A DNA stretch of 64,000 nucleotides from Salvelinus alpinus (GCF_045679555.1 NC_092094.1:38289430-38353429), one strand, 5' to 3'. Positions 32,301 through 42,827 are shown, counted from the first letter of the stretch. Program-made: numbers and translations. Notes: a model not told the origin generated them from the letters alone.

Positions 32301-35300
32301 TCATGGCCATTAATTTGAAGTTGGTCCCTCCTTTGCTTTTATAACAGCCTCCACTCTTCTGGGAAGGCTTTCCACTAGATGTTGGAACATTGCTGCGGGG
32401 ACTTGCTTCCATTCAGCCACAAGCATTAGTGAGGTCGGGGACTGATGTTGGGCGTTCCAATGGGGTTGAGGTCAGGGCTCTGTCATGCTGAAACAGGAAA
32501 GGGCCTTTCCCAAACTGTTGCCACAAAGTTGGAAGCACAGAATCGTCTAGAATGTCATTGTATGTTGTAGCATTAAGATTTCCCTTCACTGGAACTAAGG
32601 GGCCTAACACAAACCATGAAAAACAGTCCAGACCATTATTTGTCCTCCACCAAACTTTACAGTTGGCACTATGCATTGGGGCAGGTAGCGTTCTCCTGGC
32701 ATCCGCCAAACCCAGATTCGTCCATCGGACTGTCAGATGGTGAAGCGTGATTCACCACTCAAGAGAACACATTTCCACTGCTCCAGAGTCCAATGGCGGC
32801 GAGCTTTACACCACTCCAGCCGACGCTTGGTGTTGCGCATGGTGATCTTAGGCTTGTGTGCGACTGCTCGGCCATGGAAACCCATATCATGAAGCTCCCG
32901 ACGAACAGTTATTGTGCTGACGTTGCTTCCTGAGGCAGTTTGGAACTCTGTAGTGAGTGTTGCAACAGAGGACATCCTATGACGGTGCTACGTTCAAAGT
33001 CACTGAGCTCTTCAGTAAGGCCATTCTACTGCCAATGTTTGTCTATGGAGATTGCATGGCGGTGTTCTCAATTTTATACACCTGTCAGCAACGGGTGTGG
33101 TTGAAATAGCTGAATCCACTAATTTGAAGGGGTGTCCATACTTTTGTAAATATAGTGTATGTATATAGGTAGGGGTAAAGTGACAAGGCAACAAGACAGA
33201 TAATAGACAGTAGCAGCAGCTGCGTGTGTGGGTGTGTGTGTGTGTGTGTGGTCAAAAAGAGTTAGAGCAAAAAGGGTCAATGCAGATAGTCCGAGTAGCT
33301 ATTTGGTTAACTACACTGAACAAAAATATAAACGCAGCATGCACCAATTACAGTTTATATGAGGAAATCGGTCAATGGAAATTAATGTATTAGGCCCTTA
33401 TCTATGGATTTCACATGACTGGGAATACAGATATGCATCTGTTGGTCACAGATACCTTAAAAAAAAAAGAAAGGTAGGGGTGTGGATCAGAACCAGTCAG
33501 TATCTGGTGTGACCACCATTTGCCTCATGCAGCACAACACATCTCCTTCGCATAGAGTTGATTGTGGAATGTTGTCCCACTCTTCAATGGCTGTGTGAAG
33601 TTGTTGGATATTGGCTGGAACTGAAACGCAGGGTGTCGTAGATGTCGATCTAGAGCATCCCTAACATGCTCAATGGGTGACATGCAGGCCGTGGAAGAAC
33701 TGGGACCTTTTCAGCTTCCAGGAAGTGTGTACAGATTCTTGCGACATGGGGCTGTGCATTATCATGCTGAAACATGAGGTGGCGGCGGATGAATGGTACA
33801 ACAATGGGCCTCAGGATCTCATCACAATATCTGTGCATTCAAATTGCCATTGATAAAATGCAACTGTGTTCATTGTCCATAGCTTATAGCCATACCATAC
33901 CATACCTCCACTGCCACCATTGGGCACCCTGTTCACCAGGTTGACATCAGCAAACTGCTCGCCCACACAACGCCATACACGCTGTCCTGCCTTCTGCCCG
34001 GTACAGTTGAAACCGGGATTCATCCGGGAAGAGCACACTTCTCCAGCATGCCAGTGGCCATCAAAGGTGAGCCTTTGCCCACAGAAGTCGCCTAACCGCA
34101 GTCAGGTCAAGACCCTGGTGAGGACGATGAGCACACAGATGAGCTTCCCTGAGACGGTTTATGACAGTTTGTGCAGAAATTCTTCGGTTTCATCAGCTGC
34201 CCGGGTGGCTGGTCTCAGACGATCCTGCAGGTGAAGAAGCCGGATGTGGAGGTCCTGGGCTGGCGTGGTTATGTGGTCTGCGGTTGTGAGGCCGGTTGGA
34301 CATACTGCCAAATTGTCTAAAAAGACGTTGAAGGCAGCTTATGGTAGAGAAATGAACCAATTATCTGGCAACAGCTCTGGTGGACATTCCTGCTGTCAGC
34401 ATGTCAATCCCATGCTCCCTCAACCTGAGACATCTGTGGCATTGTGTTGTGTGACAAAACTGCACATTTTAGTGGCCTTTTATTGTCCCCAGAACAAGGT
34501 GCACCTGTGTAATGATCATGCTGTTTAATCAGCTTCTTGATATGCCTTGAGAAATTCTCCCTAATAGGGATGTAAACAAATTTGTGCACAAAATTTGAGA
34601 GAAATAAGCTTTCTGTACGTATGAAACATTTCTGGGTTCTTTAATTTCAGCTCATGAAACATGGGACCAACCCTTTACATGTTGCGTTTTATATTTTTGT
34701 TCAGTGTATTTAGCAGTCTTATGGTTTGGGGGTAGAAGCTGTTGAGGAGCCTTTTGGTCCTAGACTTAGCACTCCGGTACCGTTTGCCGTGCGGTGGCAG
34801 AGAACAGTCTATGACTTGGGTGGCTGGAGTCTTTGAGGATTTTTAGGGCGTTCCTCTGACACCGCCTGGTATAGAGGTCCTGGATGGCAGGGAGTTCGAC
34901 CCTGGGCCGTACACACTACCCTCTGTAGCGTATCTTGATGCAGCCAGTCAAGATGCTCTCAATGGTGCAGCTTTAGAACTTTTTGAGGATCTGAGGGCCC
35001 ATGCCAAATATTTACAGCCTCCTGAGGGGGAAGAGGCGTTGTCGTGCCCTCTTCACGACTGTGTTGGTGTGTTTGGACCATGATAGATCCTTAGTGTTGT
35101 GGACACTGAGGAACTTGAAGCTCTCAACTAGCTCCACTACAGCCCCGTTGATGTGAATGGGGGCTTGTTCGGCCCCCCCTTTTCCTGTAGTCCACGGTAA
35201 GCTCCTTTGTCTTGCCCACGTTGAGGGAGAGGTTGTGAATCGGTGGTACAGTAATGAACCTACTACATCTCCAGACACACCATTAGACCCAGATGGACTT

Positions 35301-35606
35301 GAGGCATACAGTTAACATTAACAACAGTCTGTCAGTATAGAGTCGTACATTCCCAGTTCAGTCCAGGCATCTTTACTGAGCCATGCGTATCTCCACCATA
35401 ACTTCACTAAGGATAGTCAGACATAGAAGAAGACAGAAGGCCACTGGGGCTGGCAGGCTGAAGAACAAAGAGAAAGGAGAGAGGTGATCAGAGCATGCTG
35501 CAGATGGAGCCAGCACCTATCAGCATGGCCAGGGGGGAGATTGTGATGTCTCAAACAGTCACTCACATCACACTGTCATTTTAACCATCATGGTTGATGA
35601 TAGCAG

Positions 35607-35654
<48 letters not shown>

Positions 35655-38600
35655 ACGCAGGTACACTCGTGAGGCCGGTGTCCGCTCCCTGGAGAGGAAG
35701 ATCGGTGCGATCTGTCGAGCAGTGGCAGTGAAGGTCGCAGAGGGTCACAATGTTACCAAATCAGAGGCCGCGCCTGCTGAGAACGCCCCCCAGGGAGCTG
35801 AGCACGGAGGTAGAAAAACCAGAAGGGGAAAGCCACTCTCTGTGGGGCGGGAGGGGGGACTGACTGACTGGCACAGCTACAGTATCAGGCCCTGCCCTCA
35901 AACATACTGCAGTGGTGAGCTGGACTCAGCAGTGCCTCAGTGGCCTGCTGTATTCTGCATAAATACAGACTAGCACTCCCCACATACAAGCTGTGAAATC
36001 ACAATATCTGCCCCTGGAGGCTGGAGCTAATTGAGTTGTTAGGAACAGACATGGCTATATCATACTATGTACACTACCAGGTGCTCCCTCCTTCCCTCCA
36101 GTGAGCACCGTCACCTCACACACTTTCACACCGCCGGTTGGTTGTGCAGTCCCTGGCCAAAAATCTGCTGACCAATGCACAATGCCCTCTCAAACATAAA
36201 GGCACGCATGCTCACACACAGTACACACACACACACGCCATCCCCCTTCTGAAGGGTATGAGGGGGGGGGGGGGGTAATCCTGCTAACAGACGGCCTCAC
36301 GACCACATGCCCCCTGCCTTCGCTCCCCAAGTGTCTCTGTGCAGCAGCTCTTGTGTAACAGGAGAAATCACACTGGCAGTTAACACGGCCAGAGCCGAGA
36401 GAGTGGGGGGAGTGGGGGCAGAACAGAGGGGTTTTATGGCTCTGTTGCCCTATTGAAACAGAATTGGACTGCCCCCTCCCTTCTGTGTAACCACTCCCAC
36501 TGCAAAACAGCAGCAGATGAAAAGAGAGAATGACACTCTTCCTCTGCTCTTTGTGTAAATGGCTGTCTGTTGCCAGGTAACGGTGACATTATTGGCAGAC
36601 CGAACAAAGAGTTGTGAGGAGGAGTGTGTGCGTGCTGTGGGGGGGTCTGTGTCTTTCTTTTCTCTACCAGCTGCTCCACGACTGGCGGCTCATGACAGCT
36701 GTCACATGACCAGGCTGTTGTTCCTTTGCCCACCTCTCTCCCCTGGTTGTATCCTTCGTTTCATCCCTCGCTTTGTTTTATCTTTCATGGCATTAGACAG
36801 CTCAAAGAGGGACTGTCAGAGCTGATTTATATTACACATTCACTCACTACATAGATATGTCAGTCCATAAAGACTGCCCTCAGTTATCCCTCCTCTTTAA
36901 ATATCCATTAAGTGTTTGTAAAATAGTGTTGTGCTGCAGTGTAGTGTTGCCACTGAATGGACTAGCTCTGTTGAGGGGAACACCCACCATGCTCCTCATC
37001 CACATTGCATTGGTAGTCAGGTCACATGACCAGTGATCAGCATGTGCATAATAAGAGGTCTGGGGAGGCTGTGTTGTGTACCGCACACAAGAACAACCAC
37101 TCAGACATGCACTATGTGCACACACACACCTTGTTGTTTTACATCCTCCTCCAACCTCAAATTAACTTTTGCTGTTGCTAGTATTTCTAATAATCTCTAA
37201 TTTGCTCACCTGCTTTCTATGTTCTCATTCTCTCTGACGTGTGTGTGTGTCAGAGGGGAAGCGAGGGAGGAGGGGAGAGGAGCCTAACGGGGTGTTGGCA
37301 GACATGGCAGAGCCCCCAGATATGCCCATCGTCATCGACCACATCGCGTTGAAAGACATCCTCGGGCCACACATCTTTGAGATGGAGGTGAGAGAGGGTA
37401 GGGGTTGGCACGGTCTGGCCCAACACACACCACTGCACTGAGAAGACTGATGCACTGGAGAGAGAAACATTTACTATGATGAGGACATTGCAGATTGCAG
37501 CAAATACAGCAGGGTGATTCTCTACTGTGGGAGGCACATGTATAGAAAAGCCTTGTCATGCAGAATTAAAGCCAAAGTGTTCTTATGTACCCATAACATT
37601 GGTCCTCTTGAGCGAGTGAGATACAACTATAAACATGCACTTATAACCGTACTAGTTGGCAGACTTGAAGGGTGCAACTTTAAAACAGTGCTCTGGTGTA
37701 CTATAGATGCACCTAAATGTGCCAACTTGTGATTAGGTTGCTGTTGCTGCAGGCTTAAAGCAGTGTAGCTGTGCTGGAGAAAGTACACACTTATGTTACT
37801 AATGTAGCTTAGCATTCCATTCATACCCATGGGATTTGGGGGCGGAGGGGGAGAGAGGGGGTCGGGGTGAGGGGCTCTCGAGCTCTCACAGGGGGACTGG
37901 AATGTGCCTGTGTTGTGTGTACAGCAGGGAGAGCAGAAGGAGGGTTATTTTGAGGGAAGGCAGACCACAGCATTCTTCTAGTCCTCACTGAGCATAGGAT
38001 ACTGAGGACTACAACTAGTTTTAAAACATAGTAAACCCCATACTCTTACTCACACCTCAGTGTTATTGTCTAATCCAGTGTTTAGATGGCTAAAAATATG
38101 GTAGTGATGTGTAGATGACTACAGATCCAGTACTTAGGTGTGTGTATATACTGAGTGTGCAAAACATTAACAACACCTTCCTAATATTGAGTTGCACCCC
38201 CTTTTGCCCTTAGAACAACCTAAATTCGTTGCGGCATGGACTCTACAAGGTGTCGAAAGCGTTCCACAGGAATGCTGGCCCATGTTGACTCCAATGCTTT
38301 CCACAGTTGTATCAAGGGCTGGATGTCCTTTGGGTGGTGGACCATTCTCGATACACATGGGAAACTTGAGTGTGAAAAATTCAGCAGCATTGCAGTTCTT
38401 GACACACTCACATCTATTCACCTTTTGAATGGCACACATACACAATCCGTCTCAATTGTCTCATGGCTTAAAAATCCTTTAACCTGTCTCCTTCCCTTCA
38501 TCTACACTGATTTGAAGTGGATTTAACAGGTGACATCAATAAGGGATCATAGTTTTTACTTGGATTCACCTGGTCAGTCTAGGTCATGGAAAGAGCAGGT

Positions 38601-41600
38601 GTTCCTGTTTTGTACACTCAGTGTAGATGACTGTGTTCCTCTCCCTGGTCGTGTCCAGGTGTCGGAGCGTCTGACACTGCCGGGCGTGGCCGTCGGCCTG
38701 GCCTGGACCCCCCTGGGAGGGGAGATCATGTTTGTGGAGGCCAGCCGCATGGAGGGTGAGGGCCAGCTGACCCTGACTGGACAACTGGGTGACGTTATGA
38801 AGGAATCTGCCCACCTGGCCATGAGCTGGCTGCGCAGCAATGCCAAGACCTACCAGCTGACCAACAGTGAGTGAAGACACAACAAAATGCATTTTGTCTT
38901 AGCTTTGCTACTCATTTACGTCCATATCAAAGCAATACACAATGATGGCTGAAGGACTGTGTGTCTGTCTGTCTGATGTAGTGGTCGGTGGTTCAGATCC
39001 TCTTGAGGGGACAGACATCCATCTGCACTTCCCGGCGGGAGCAGTCACAAAGGACGGCCCATCGGCTGGAGTCACCATGGTAACGGTCCTGGCCTCGCTG
39101 TTCAGTGGGCGCCTGGTACGGTCCGATGTGGCCATGACTGGAGAGATCACTCTGAGAGGCCTGGTGCTGCCGGTGAGACACAACCACAGTTCTACATAGT
39201 GCCGTGACAGTCATGGAATTTTGGATGACTGTAATTGGCCAGCCAAATTACCATGATCACCGTAAAATAACTGTGTAAGTAGCAACAAAAAAATCGAAAT
39301 GCATATTAAATGCACATTTTATCCTTTCCTCCGCTCCAGACTGCATGTGCTGCAGTAGAAATAGAATGAAAATAATGGGCGTCCCCATTCAAGTCAATGA
39401 CAGCATAATGGGTGGACTGGCGGCCATTGTGAGTGTACCCATATGAACAAAGCAGGAAGTGTACCCATCAATATGTGCTGTGATTTGTTCATTCAACTCA
39501 ACTGACATTACAAAATACATTCCATTGCATGAGCAGTTAACTAGTGGTGGGGTGTCCACTACAAAATAATAGATTCCTTGCCCGTCGACTCCAATTTCTG
39601 GGTGTCATGCGTAGTGGAATCGACCCCTAAGATTCAGTATTTTTGTAACGGAGGAGACTGACTAAGCTAGTTGCCGTAGGCTACTTCAGAGAACACAAAC
39701 TCACGCATTTTTCACAGAAAAGAAAGGGCGAGCTAGCGAAGGAGAGCGAGGGGAAGGGCACAGCCAGACATAGGTAGGCAGGTCGGCCACCAGGCAGTCA
39801 GAGCTATGCATCGGTAATCTAAAGCTGTATCTCGCAGTACTGTGTAGGTGTATCTCACAATTTCTTGCATATTTACTAAAGTAGGGGCTATCAATGAATA
39901 GGCTAAGCTACAAAAATGCAACAGACCGAAGACTGAACACACACACTGGCATCTTTCATAGTGAAGAGAAAGAGCAGGCGAGCCAGCAAGAGGGGCAGGC
40001 AAACAGTCGGAACCGTGCGTATAGGCTATGTCTTGATAATCTGTATCTCGCGATGTCTTGTCTTGAAATACCTCGTAAATTCACCAAAAGTATATTCAAG
40101 TATATTTTACAGTCGTGGCCAAAAGTTTTGAGAATGACACAAATATTAATTTTCACAAAGTCTGCTGCCTCAGTTTGTATGATGCCAATTATTTTCATAT
40201 AATCCAGAATGTTATGAAGAGTGGTCAGATGAATTGCAATTAATTGCAAAGTCCCTCTTTGCCATGCAAATGAACTGAATCCCCCAAAAACATTTCCACT
40301 GCATTTCAGCCCTGCCACAAAAGGACCAGCTGACATCATGTCAGTGATTCTCTCGTTACCACAGGTGTGAGTGTTGACGAGGACAAGGCTGGAGATCACA
40401 CTGTCATGCTGATTGAGTTCGAATAACAGACTGGAAGCTTCAAAAGGAGGGTGGTGCCTAGAATCATTGTTCTTTCTCTGTCAACCATGGTTGCCTGCAA
40501 GGAAACACGTGCCGTCATCATTGCTTTGCACAAAAAGTGCTTCACAGACAAGGATATTGCTGCCAGTAAGATTGCACCTAAATCAACCATTTATCAGATC
40601 ATCAAGAACAATAGCCAAATTAGCCGCCATGTTGGGGTCAACAGAAACCAGAAAATACATGATAAATGTTTCCTTACCTTTGATGAACTTCATCAGAATG
40701 CAGTCCTAGGAATCCCAGGTCCACAATAAATGCTTGATTTGTTCGATAATGTCCGTTATTTATGTCCAATTAGCTACTTTGGTTAGCGCGTTTGGTAAAC
40801 AATTCAAAAGTCACAAAGCGCGTCCTCTATAACGTGACGAAATGTCCAAAAGTTCCATAACAGTCAGTAGAAACATGTCAAACGATGTACTGAATCAATC
40901 TTTAGAATGTTGTTAACATACATCTTGAATAACGTTCCAACCGGAGAATTAGATTGACTTCAGATGAGCGGTGGAACGGAGGTCCTCATGTGAATGCGCA
41001 TGTGAAAGCATGGTCAGCTCTTGGCAGTGATTACTCATTCCTGTCACCTTCGGCCCCCCTTCACATTAGAGTCATCAGACAAAGTTCTATTGACTGTTGA
41101 CATCTAGTGGAAGCCGTAGGAAACCGTGAAAACTCATCAATATCTCGCTGTAATTTCAATGAGAGCTTGGTTGAAAATCTGCCACCTCAGAAAAAATTCA
41201 AACAGGAAGTGGAACTTCTCAGGTTTTTGCCTGCCATATGAGTTCTGTTATACTCACAGACATAATTCAAACAGTTTTAGAAACTTCAGAGTGTTTTCTA
41301 TCCAATACGAATAAGAATATGCATATATTAGCAACTGGGACTGAGGAGCAGGCAGTTTACTATGGGCACCTCTGTGCACCTTTCATCCAAGCTACTCAAT
41401 ACTGCACCTGCAGCCATAAGAAGTTAATGAAACCCTGGCTGTTGATGTCCTAGTTAGTCAATAGATCGCAAAGCAAAGCTCCCCGATTCCCCATTGAGCT
41501 AAACTTTTTGGAAATGGCAAGTTCACTTTCTCATGCATAAACACATCTCAAGTGCAAATACTGTCCAGCAGCTCAAATCCGCAGAATCTGGGGCATTTTT

Positions 41601-42827
41601 ATTAGGAGGGAAGTCTACCATGGATTGCTAAAATAAGGATTATGATCACACTTCAATGTAAATAGGATGGGGAGATCTATACATTTGGCAGCCATGCATG
41701 ACTTATCAGTGTAGCCTATTATCGTTTAGACATGACGTTGACATTTCTTCACTGCTAGAATACAAACCTCCGCTTCAGTCATAAGTCAATTGAATATATA
41801 TATATATTTTTTAAAGAATTTTGAAAAAATGAATCCTGTGTGAATTGTCCTCTGGAATAACACATATGCTTTCATAATAATTACATGACCAACGTCTCTA
41901 TCAATACTAGTCCTGTCCAAATAGGGGTATATAACACGGCAAAGAATAGGCTTATCGGCGTGGAGAGTGCGCCATATCATCCCATGGGAATTTGTCAAGG
42001 CTGCACACAGCTGAATTATCTCTGAAATAATGTACTTCCTACACATCTTCTATATTCAAACAAAATATGCCTTTTATACGTTGATAAGCAAATGGGCAGC
42101 ATCATGCTCATGCCAGTCCTCTTTAGAATGCAACATTTGTGTTCCTAGTAGGACTCTGCTATAATGAGGTGGTGCGCAGCCGAGACAACTCCAAAAATCC
42201 TGGAGTCGTTCACCCCTACAGTTATCATTTGAATGAGCATTCTACATTACCATGGAAATTATTGTATCACAATACCAGGAAGACATTGCGAGTGTACCCA
42301 TGAGTTTACCAGTCAAATTGCCAGGGTAAGAGGTTCCAAGCCCATTCTATTAATTGTTTGCTACAACACCTTGTTTCAGCAAGGGGCAACAAAGTTTCAT
42401 CACGTTAAGAGTCCATGTTATCTCAGAAACCGCACGAATGCCCGGCCGTCCCGTCTTCGGTCAGCAGTTTGTTCCCAAAAACCCCCAAGGTTATTTTATT
42501 TTCATGACTGTCTTCATCCATAACTGTCTTCATCCATAACTGTCTTCATCCATAACTGTCATTTATACGGTAATTTTTCCCTAATTCTGTCTGCAGGTGG
42601 GAGGGATCAAGGACAAGGTCCTGGCAGCTCACAGGGCCGGGGTGAAGCGTGTCATCATCCCAAAGCGCAATGAGAAGGACCTGGAGGAGATCCCAGCTAA
42701 CGTCCGGAAGGAGCTGGACTTTGTAACAGCCAGCAACCTGGACGAAGTCCTGAACGCAGCCTTCGATGGGGGGTTCCCCGGAATGTCCAACCCTCTCACT
42801 CTACCACACATTGTCAGCAAACTGTGA
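20384..42827 (+). CDS. lonp2: Peroxisomal Lon protease homolog 2 (fifteen coding exons, 863 aa)
   Basis: ATP-dependent serine protease of the peroxisome matrix that removes damaged proteins and helps process PTS2 enzymes. Exons: 20384-20616, 21466-21718, 22212-22343, 22524-22646, 23204-23367, 25981-26075, 26619-26877, 29798-29939, 31245-31395, 31757-31883, 35661-35809, 37254-37387, 38659-38866, 38982-39172, 42597-42827. All are GT/AG, and 2592 nt translate without a break. The N-terminal LON domain opens [18 protein letters not shown]. The AAA+ module has Walker A GPPGVGKT (381-388, exon 7) and Walker B VFLLDE (444-449, exon 8). The protease dyad is S751 in KDGPSAGVT (exon 14) and K794 in [11 protein letters not shown] (exon 15). 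The C-terminal SKL is a PTS1 peroxisome signal. Human LONP2 is 852 aa. The only oddity is Ser, not Arg, at the exon 1/2 join. Intron repeats are listed separately. Confidence 0.97.
21796..21945 (-). mobile_element. tRNA-derived SINE in lonp2 intron 2
   Basis: Read on the minus strand it has a tRNA-like head with GTGGCTCAGTGAGTGTGGTG and B-box GGTTCGAGTCCC. It ends with a LINE-type tail similar to GGATAAAAGCATCTGCTAAA. It is short and diverged. Confidence 0.78.
23648..25963 (-). mobile_element. Tc1-like element, CAGTGCCTTCAGAAAGTATTC termini, carrying a LINE insertion
   Basis: Both ends read CAGTGCCTTCAGAAAGTATTC as inverted repeats, flanked by TA (23646-23647 and 25964-25965). The interior holds no clear transposase frame but parallels, in inverted sense, 5' parts of related elements such as that at 50933. 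A LINE fragment at 24124-24890 interrupts it. A further partial copy of the same terminus appears at 23489-23645. The right end lies 17 bp before lonp2 exon 6. Confidence 0.85.
24124..24890 (+). mobile_element. 5'-truncated LINE reverse-transcriptase fragment
   Basis: The frame at 24122-24463 reads through an RT palm motif, [14 protein letters not shown], then [15 protein letters not shown] and [20 protein letters not shown], typical of fish non-LTR elements. The frame is then broken by a stop at the end of VVKWA and shifts on to 24850 ([24 protein letters not shown]). The same LINE family lies on the minus strand at 32045-35260. Confidence 0.9.
27228..27964 (+). mobile_element. Non-autonomous element, CACTGAGTGTACAAAACATT family, with SINE inside
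   Basis: Starts after TA with CACTGAGTTTACAAAACATTG and ends near CCTAATGTTTTGTATAC, a mutated inverted terminus. It parallels 38149-38623 throughout (for example GTTGACTCCAATGCTT and AATGGCACACATACACAATCC). No coding capacity. It is split at 27669-27877. Located in lonp2 intron 7. Confidence 0.84.
27669..27877 (+). mobile_element. 5'-truncated SINE with 11-bp TSD
   Basis: The body (CGGTCGCCAGGTGCACGGTG, CATTGGTGCGTGTGGCTTCC, ATTGCAGCGATGTAAGAAG) is the 3' half of the SINE found at 60541-60985 and 11007-11446. Direct repeats TTTAACAAGTG lie at 27658-27668 and 27878-27888. The tRNA head is missing, so it was 5'-truncated at insertion. Confidence 0.88.
28336..28480 (-). mobile_element. LINE 3'-end fragment
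   Basis: Matches the start of the minus-strand LINE at 32050-32220 (CTTTCCCAACAATGCA, GGCTATATACAAGGAGTACCGG, GTCGATGTG). It runs directly into a Tc1-like fragment. Confidence 0.72.
28481..29336 (+). mobile_element. Tc1-like element, 5'-truncated (…TACTTTTGGCCATGTAGTG end)
   Basis: Carries broken transposase blocks: [19 protein letters not shown] (28585 on), [17 protein letters not shown] and, at 29040-29100, [20 protein letters not shown] with the catalytic Glu. It ends ACTTTTGGCCATGTAGTG then TA. The 5' terminus is missing. Multiple shifts make it inactive. In lonp2 intron 7. Confidence 0.88.
29337..29797 (+). other. lonp2: lonp2 intron 7, 3' part
   Basis: A long pyrimidine-rich run (29570-29790) ends in the acceptor GTCTCCAG of exon 8. 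No repeat family recognised. Confidence 0.6.
29940..31244 (+). other. lonp2: lonp2 intron 8
   Basis: No transposon or gene recognised. A pyrimidine-rich stretch at 30920-30965 could be mistaken for an acceptor, but no exon of the family is missing here. Confidence 0.6.
31495..31620 (+). repeat. 22-bp palindromic minisatellite in lonp2 intron 9
   Basis: About six units of TAACTGGTTATTAACACATTAA (22 nt; one unit 19 nt) run head to tail. Across each complete junction, TTAATAAC-TG-GTTATTAA forms an inverted repeat with 8-bp arms and a 2-bp loop. Confidence 0.93.
32247..33157 (-). mobile_element. Tc1-like element (CACTACATGACCAAAAGTATATGGAC), internally deleted
   Basis: Termini CACTACATGACCAAAAGTAT and its far end ACTTTTGTAAATATAGTG are both present; TA follows on the right, while the left TA has become TG. 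Transposase pieces lie on the minus strand at 32413-32975 ([37 protein letters not shown]), where the first catalytic Asp block is already damaged. About 100 bp around the catalytic Glu block is deleted. Inactive. Confidence 0.9.
33314..34706 (-). mobile_element. Near full-length Tc1-like element (CACTGAACAAAAATATAAACGC)
   Basis: Begins CACTGAACAAAAATATAAACG after TA and ends TATTTTTGTTCAGTG before TA. Removing it restores the LINE sequence GGTTAAC-TA-TTTAGCAG. Minus-strand transposase pieces (33650-34528) include [16 protein letters not shown] around the second catalytic Asp. Frameshifts break the gene. In lonp2 intron 10. Confidence 0.92.
35611..35650 (+). repeat. (GT)20 microsatellite abutting lonp2 exon 11 acceptor
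   Basis: Twenty GT units are followed by GCGCACGCAG and then exon 11 at 35661. The repeat replaces a normal polypyrimidine tract. Confidence 0.95.
35810..37253 (+). other. lonp2: lonp2 intron 11
   Basis: No transposon recognised. A 14-base G run lies at 36262-36275. The acceptor CTGACGTGTGTGTGTGTCAG of exon 12 is also GT-rich. Confidence 0.65.
37388..38148 (+). other. lonp2: lonp2 intron 12, 5' part
   Basis: Begins GTGAGA. No gene or named repeat seen. Confidence 0.55.
38149..38623 (+). mobile_element. Non-autonomous element, CACTGAGTGTACAAAACATT family
   Basis: The 475-bp copy has inverted ends ACTGAGTGTGCAAAACATT and TTTTGTACACTCAGTG, with TA on both sides (38147-38148, 38624-38625). Its right end is 35 bp before lonp2 exon 13. 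Non-coding. Confidence 0.9.
40110..40625 (+). mobile_element. 5' part of a Tc1-like element (CAGTCGTGGCCAAAAGTTTTGAG)
   Basis: After TA it starts CAGTCGTGGCCAAAAGTTTT. A frame at about 40487-40618 gives the transposase N-terminus with helix-turn-helix ([20 protein letters not shown], then [10 protein letters not shown]). The catalytic domain and 3' end are absent. Confidence 0.82.
40720..41430 (-). repeat. Unclassified salmonid-type repeat
   Basis: Reads on the minus strand from AACTTCTTATGGCTGCAGG through GAAAACACTCTGAAGTTTCT and GGCAGGCAAAAACCTGAGAA. I recall this as a repeated family in salmonids but cannot classify it. Non-coding. Confidence 0.5.
42508..42560 (+). repeat. 16-bp minisatellite, 3.3 copies
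   Basis: CTGTCTTCATCCATAA is repeated in tandem at 42508, 42524 and 42540, then CTGTC. The unit is the terminus of the outer repeat, multiplied. It ends 36 bp before lonp2 exon 15. Confidence 0.92.

Larger units (their letters stand above)
32045..35260 (-). mobile_element. LINE copy on the minus strand, split by two Tc1-like elements
   Basis: Segments 32045-32246, 33158-33313 and 34707-35260 belong together. The minus strand of the last segment encodes [26 protein letters not shown]-type RT C-terminus, the same family as 24124-24890. The first two segments are its 3' UTR and include a TG-rich tract at 33220-33250. The Tc1-like insertions at 32247-33157 and 33314-34706 came later. In lonp2 intron 10. 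Confidence 0.87.
39542..42218 (+). mobile_element. 2.7-kb hAT-like element with 8-bp TSD
   Basis: Starts TAGTGGTGGGGTGTCC and ends GTTCACCCCTA; the inverted ends agree only over the first dozen bases. The flanks CAGTTAAC (39534-39541) and CAGTTATC (42219-42226) duplicate the site that reads CAGTTAGC in the unbroken MITE copy. No hAT transposase frame is visible, so it is non-autonomous or decayed. It contains a Tc1-like fragment and another repeat. Confidence 0.72.
39354..42352 (-). mobile_element. Second copy of the CATAGAAATAAG MITE, split by a 2.7-kb element
   Basis: 39354-39533 and 42227-42352 together are the inverse of 8774-9122: shared blocks include GGCGTCCCCATTCAAGTCAATG, TAATGGGTGGACTGGCGGCC, CATTCTACATTACCATGG and AGAGGTTCCAAGCCCATTC. 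The break falls at CAGTTA(A/G)C. Confidence 0.85.
39200..42561 (+). mobile_element. Outer repeat (GTGACAGTCATGGAATTTTGG family) in lonp2 intron 14, host of nested insertions
   Basis: The left end GTGACAGTCATGGAATTTTG and the right end, inverted, ATGACAGTTATGGATGAAG are related termini. The right interior (TTGCTACAACACCTTG, GTCCCGTCTTC) matches 59835-59960, a second copy. A hAT-like MITE and, inside that, a larger hAT-like element have inserted. The superfamily of the outer repeat is not clear to me. Confidence 0.65.

Noticed and set aside
36559-36825. 88-codon frame in lonp2 intron 11
   Set aside because: No homology and no splice support.
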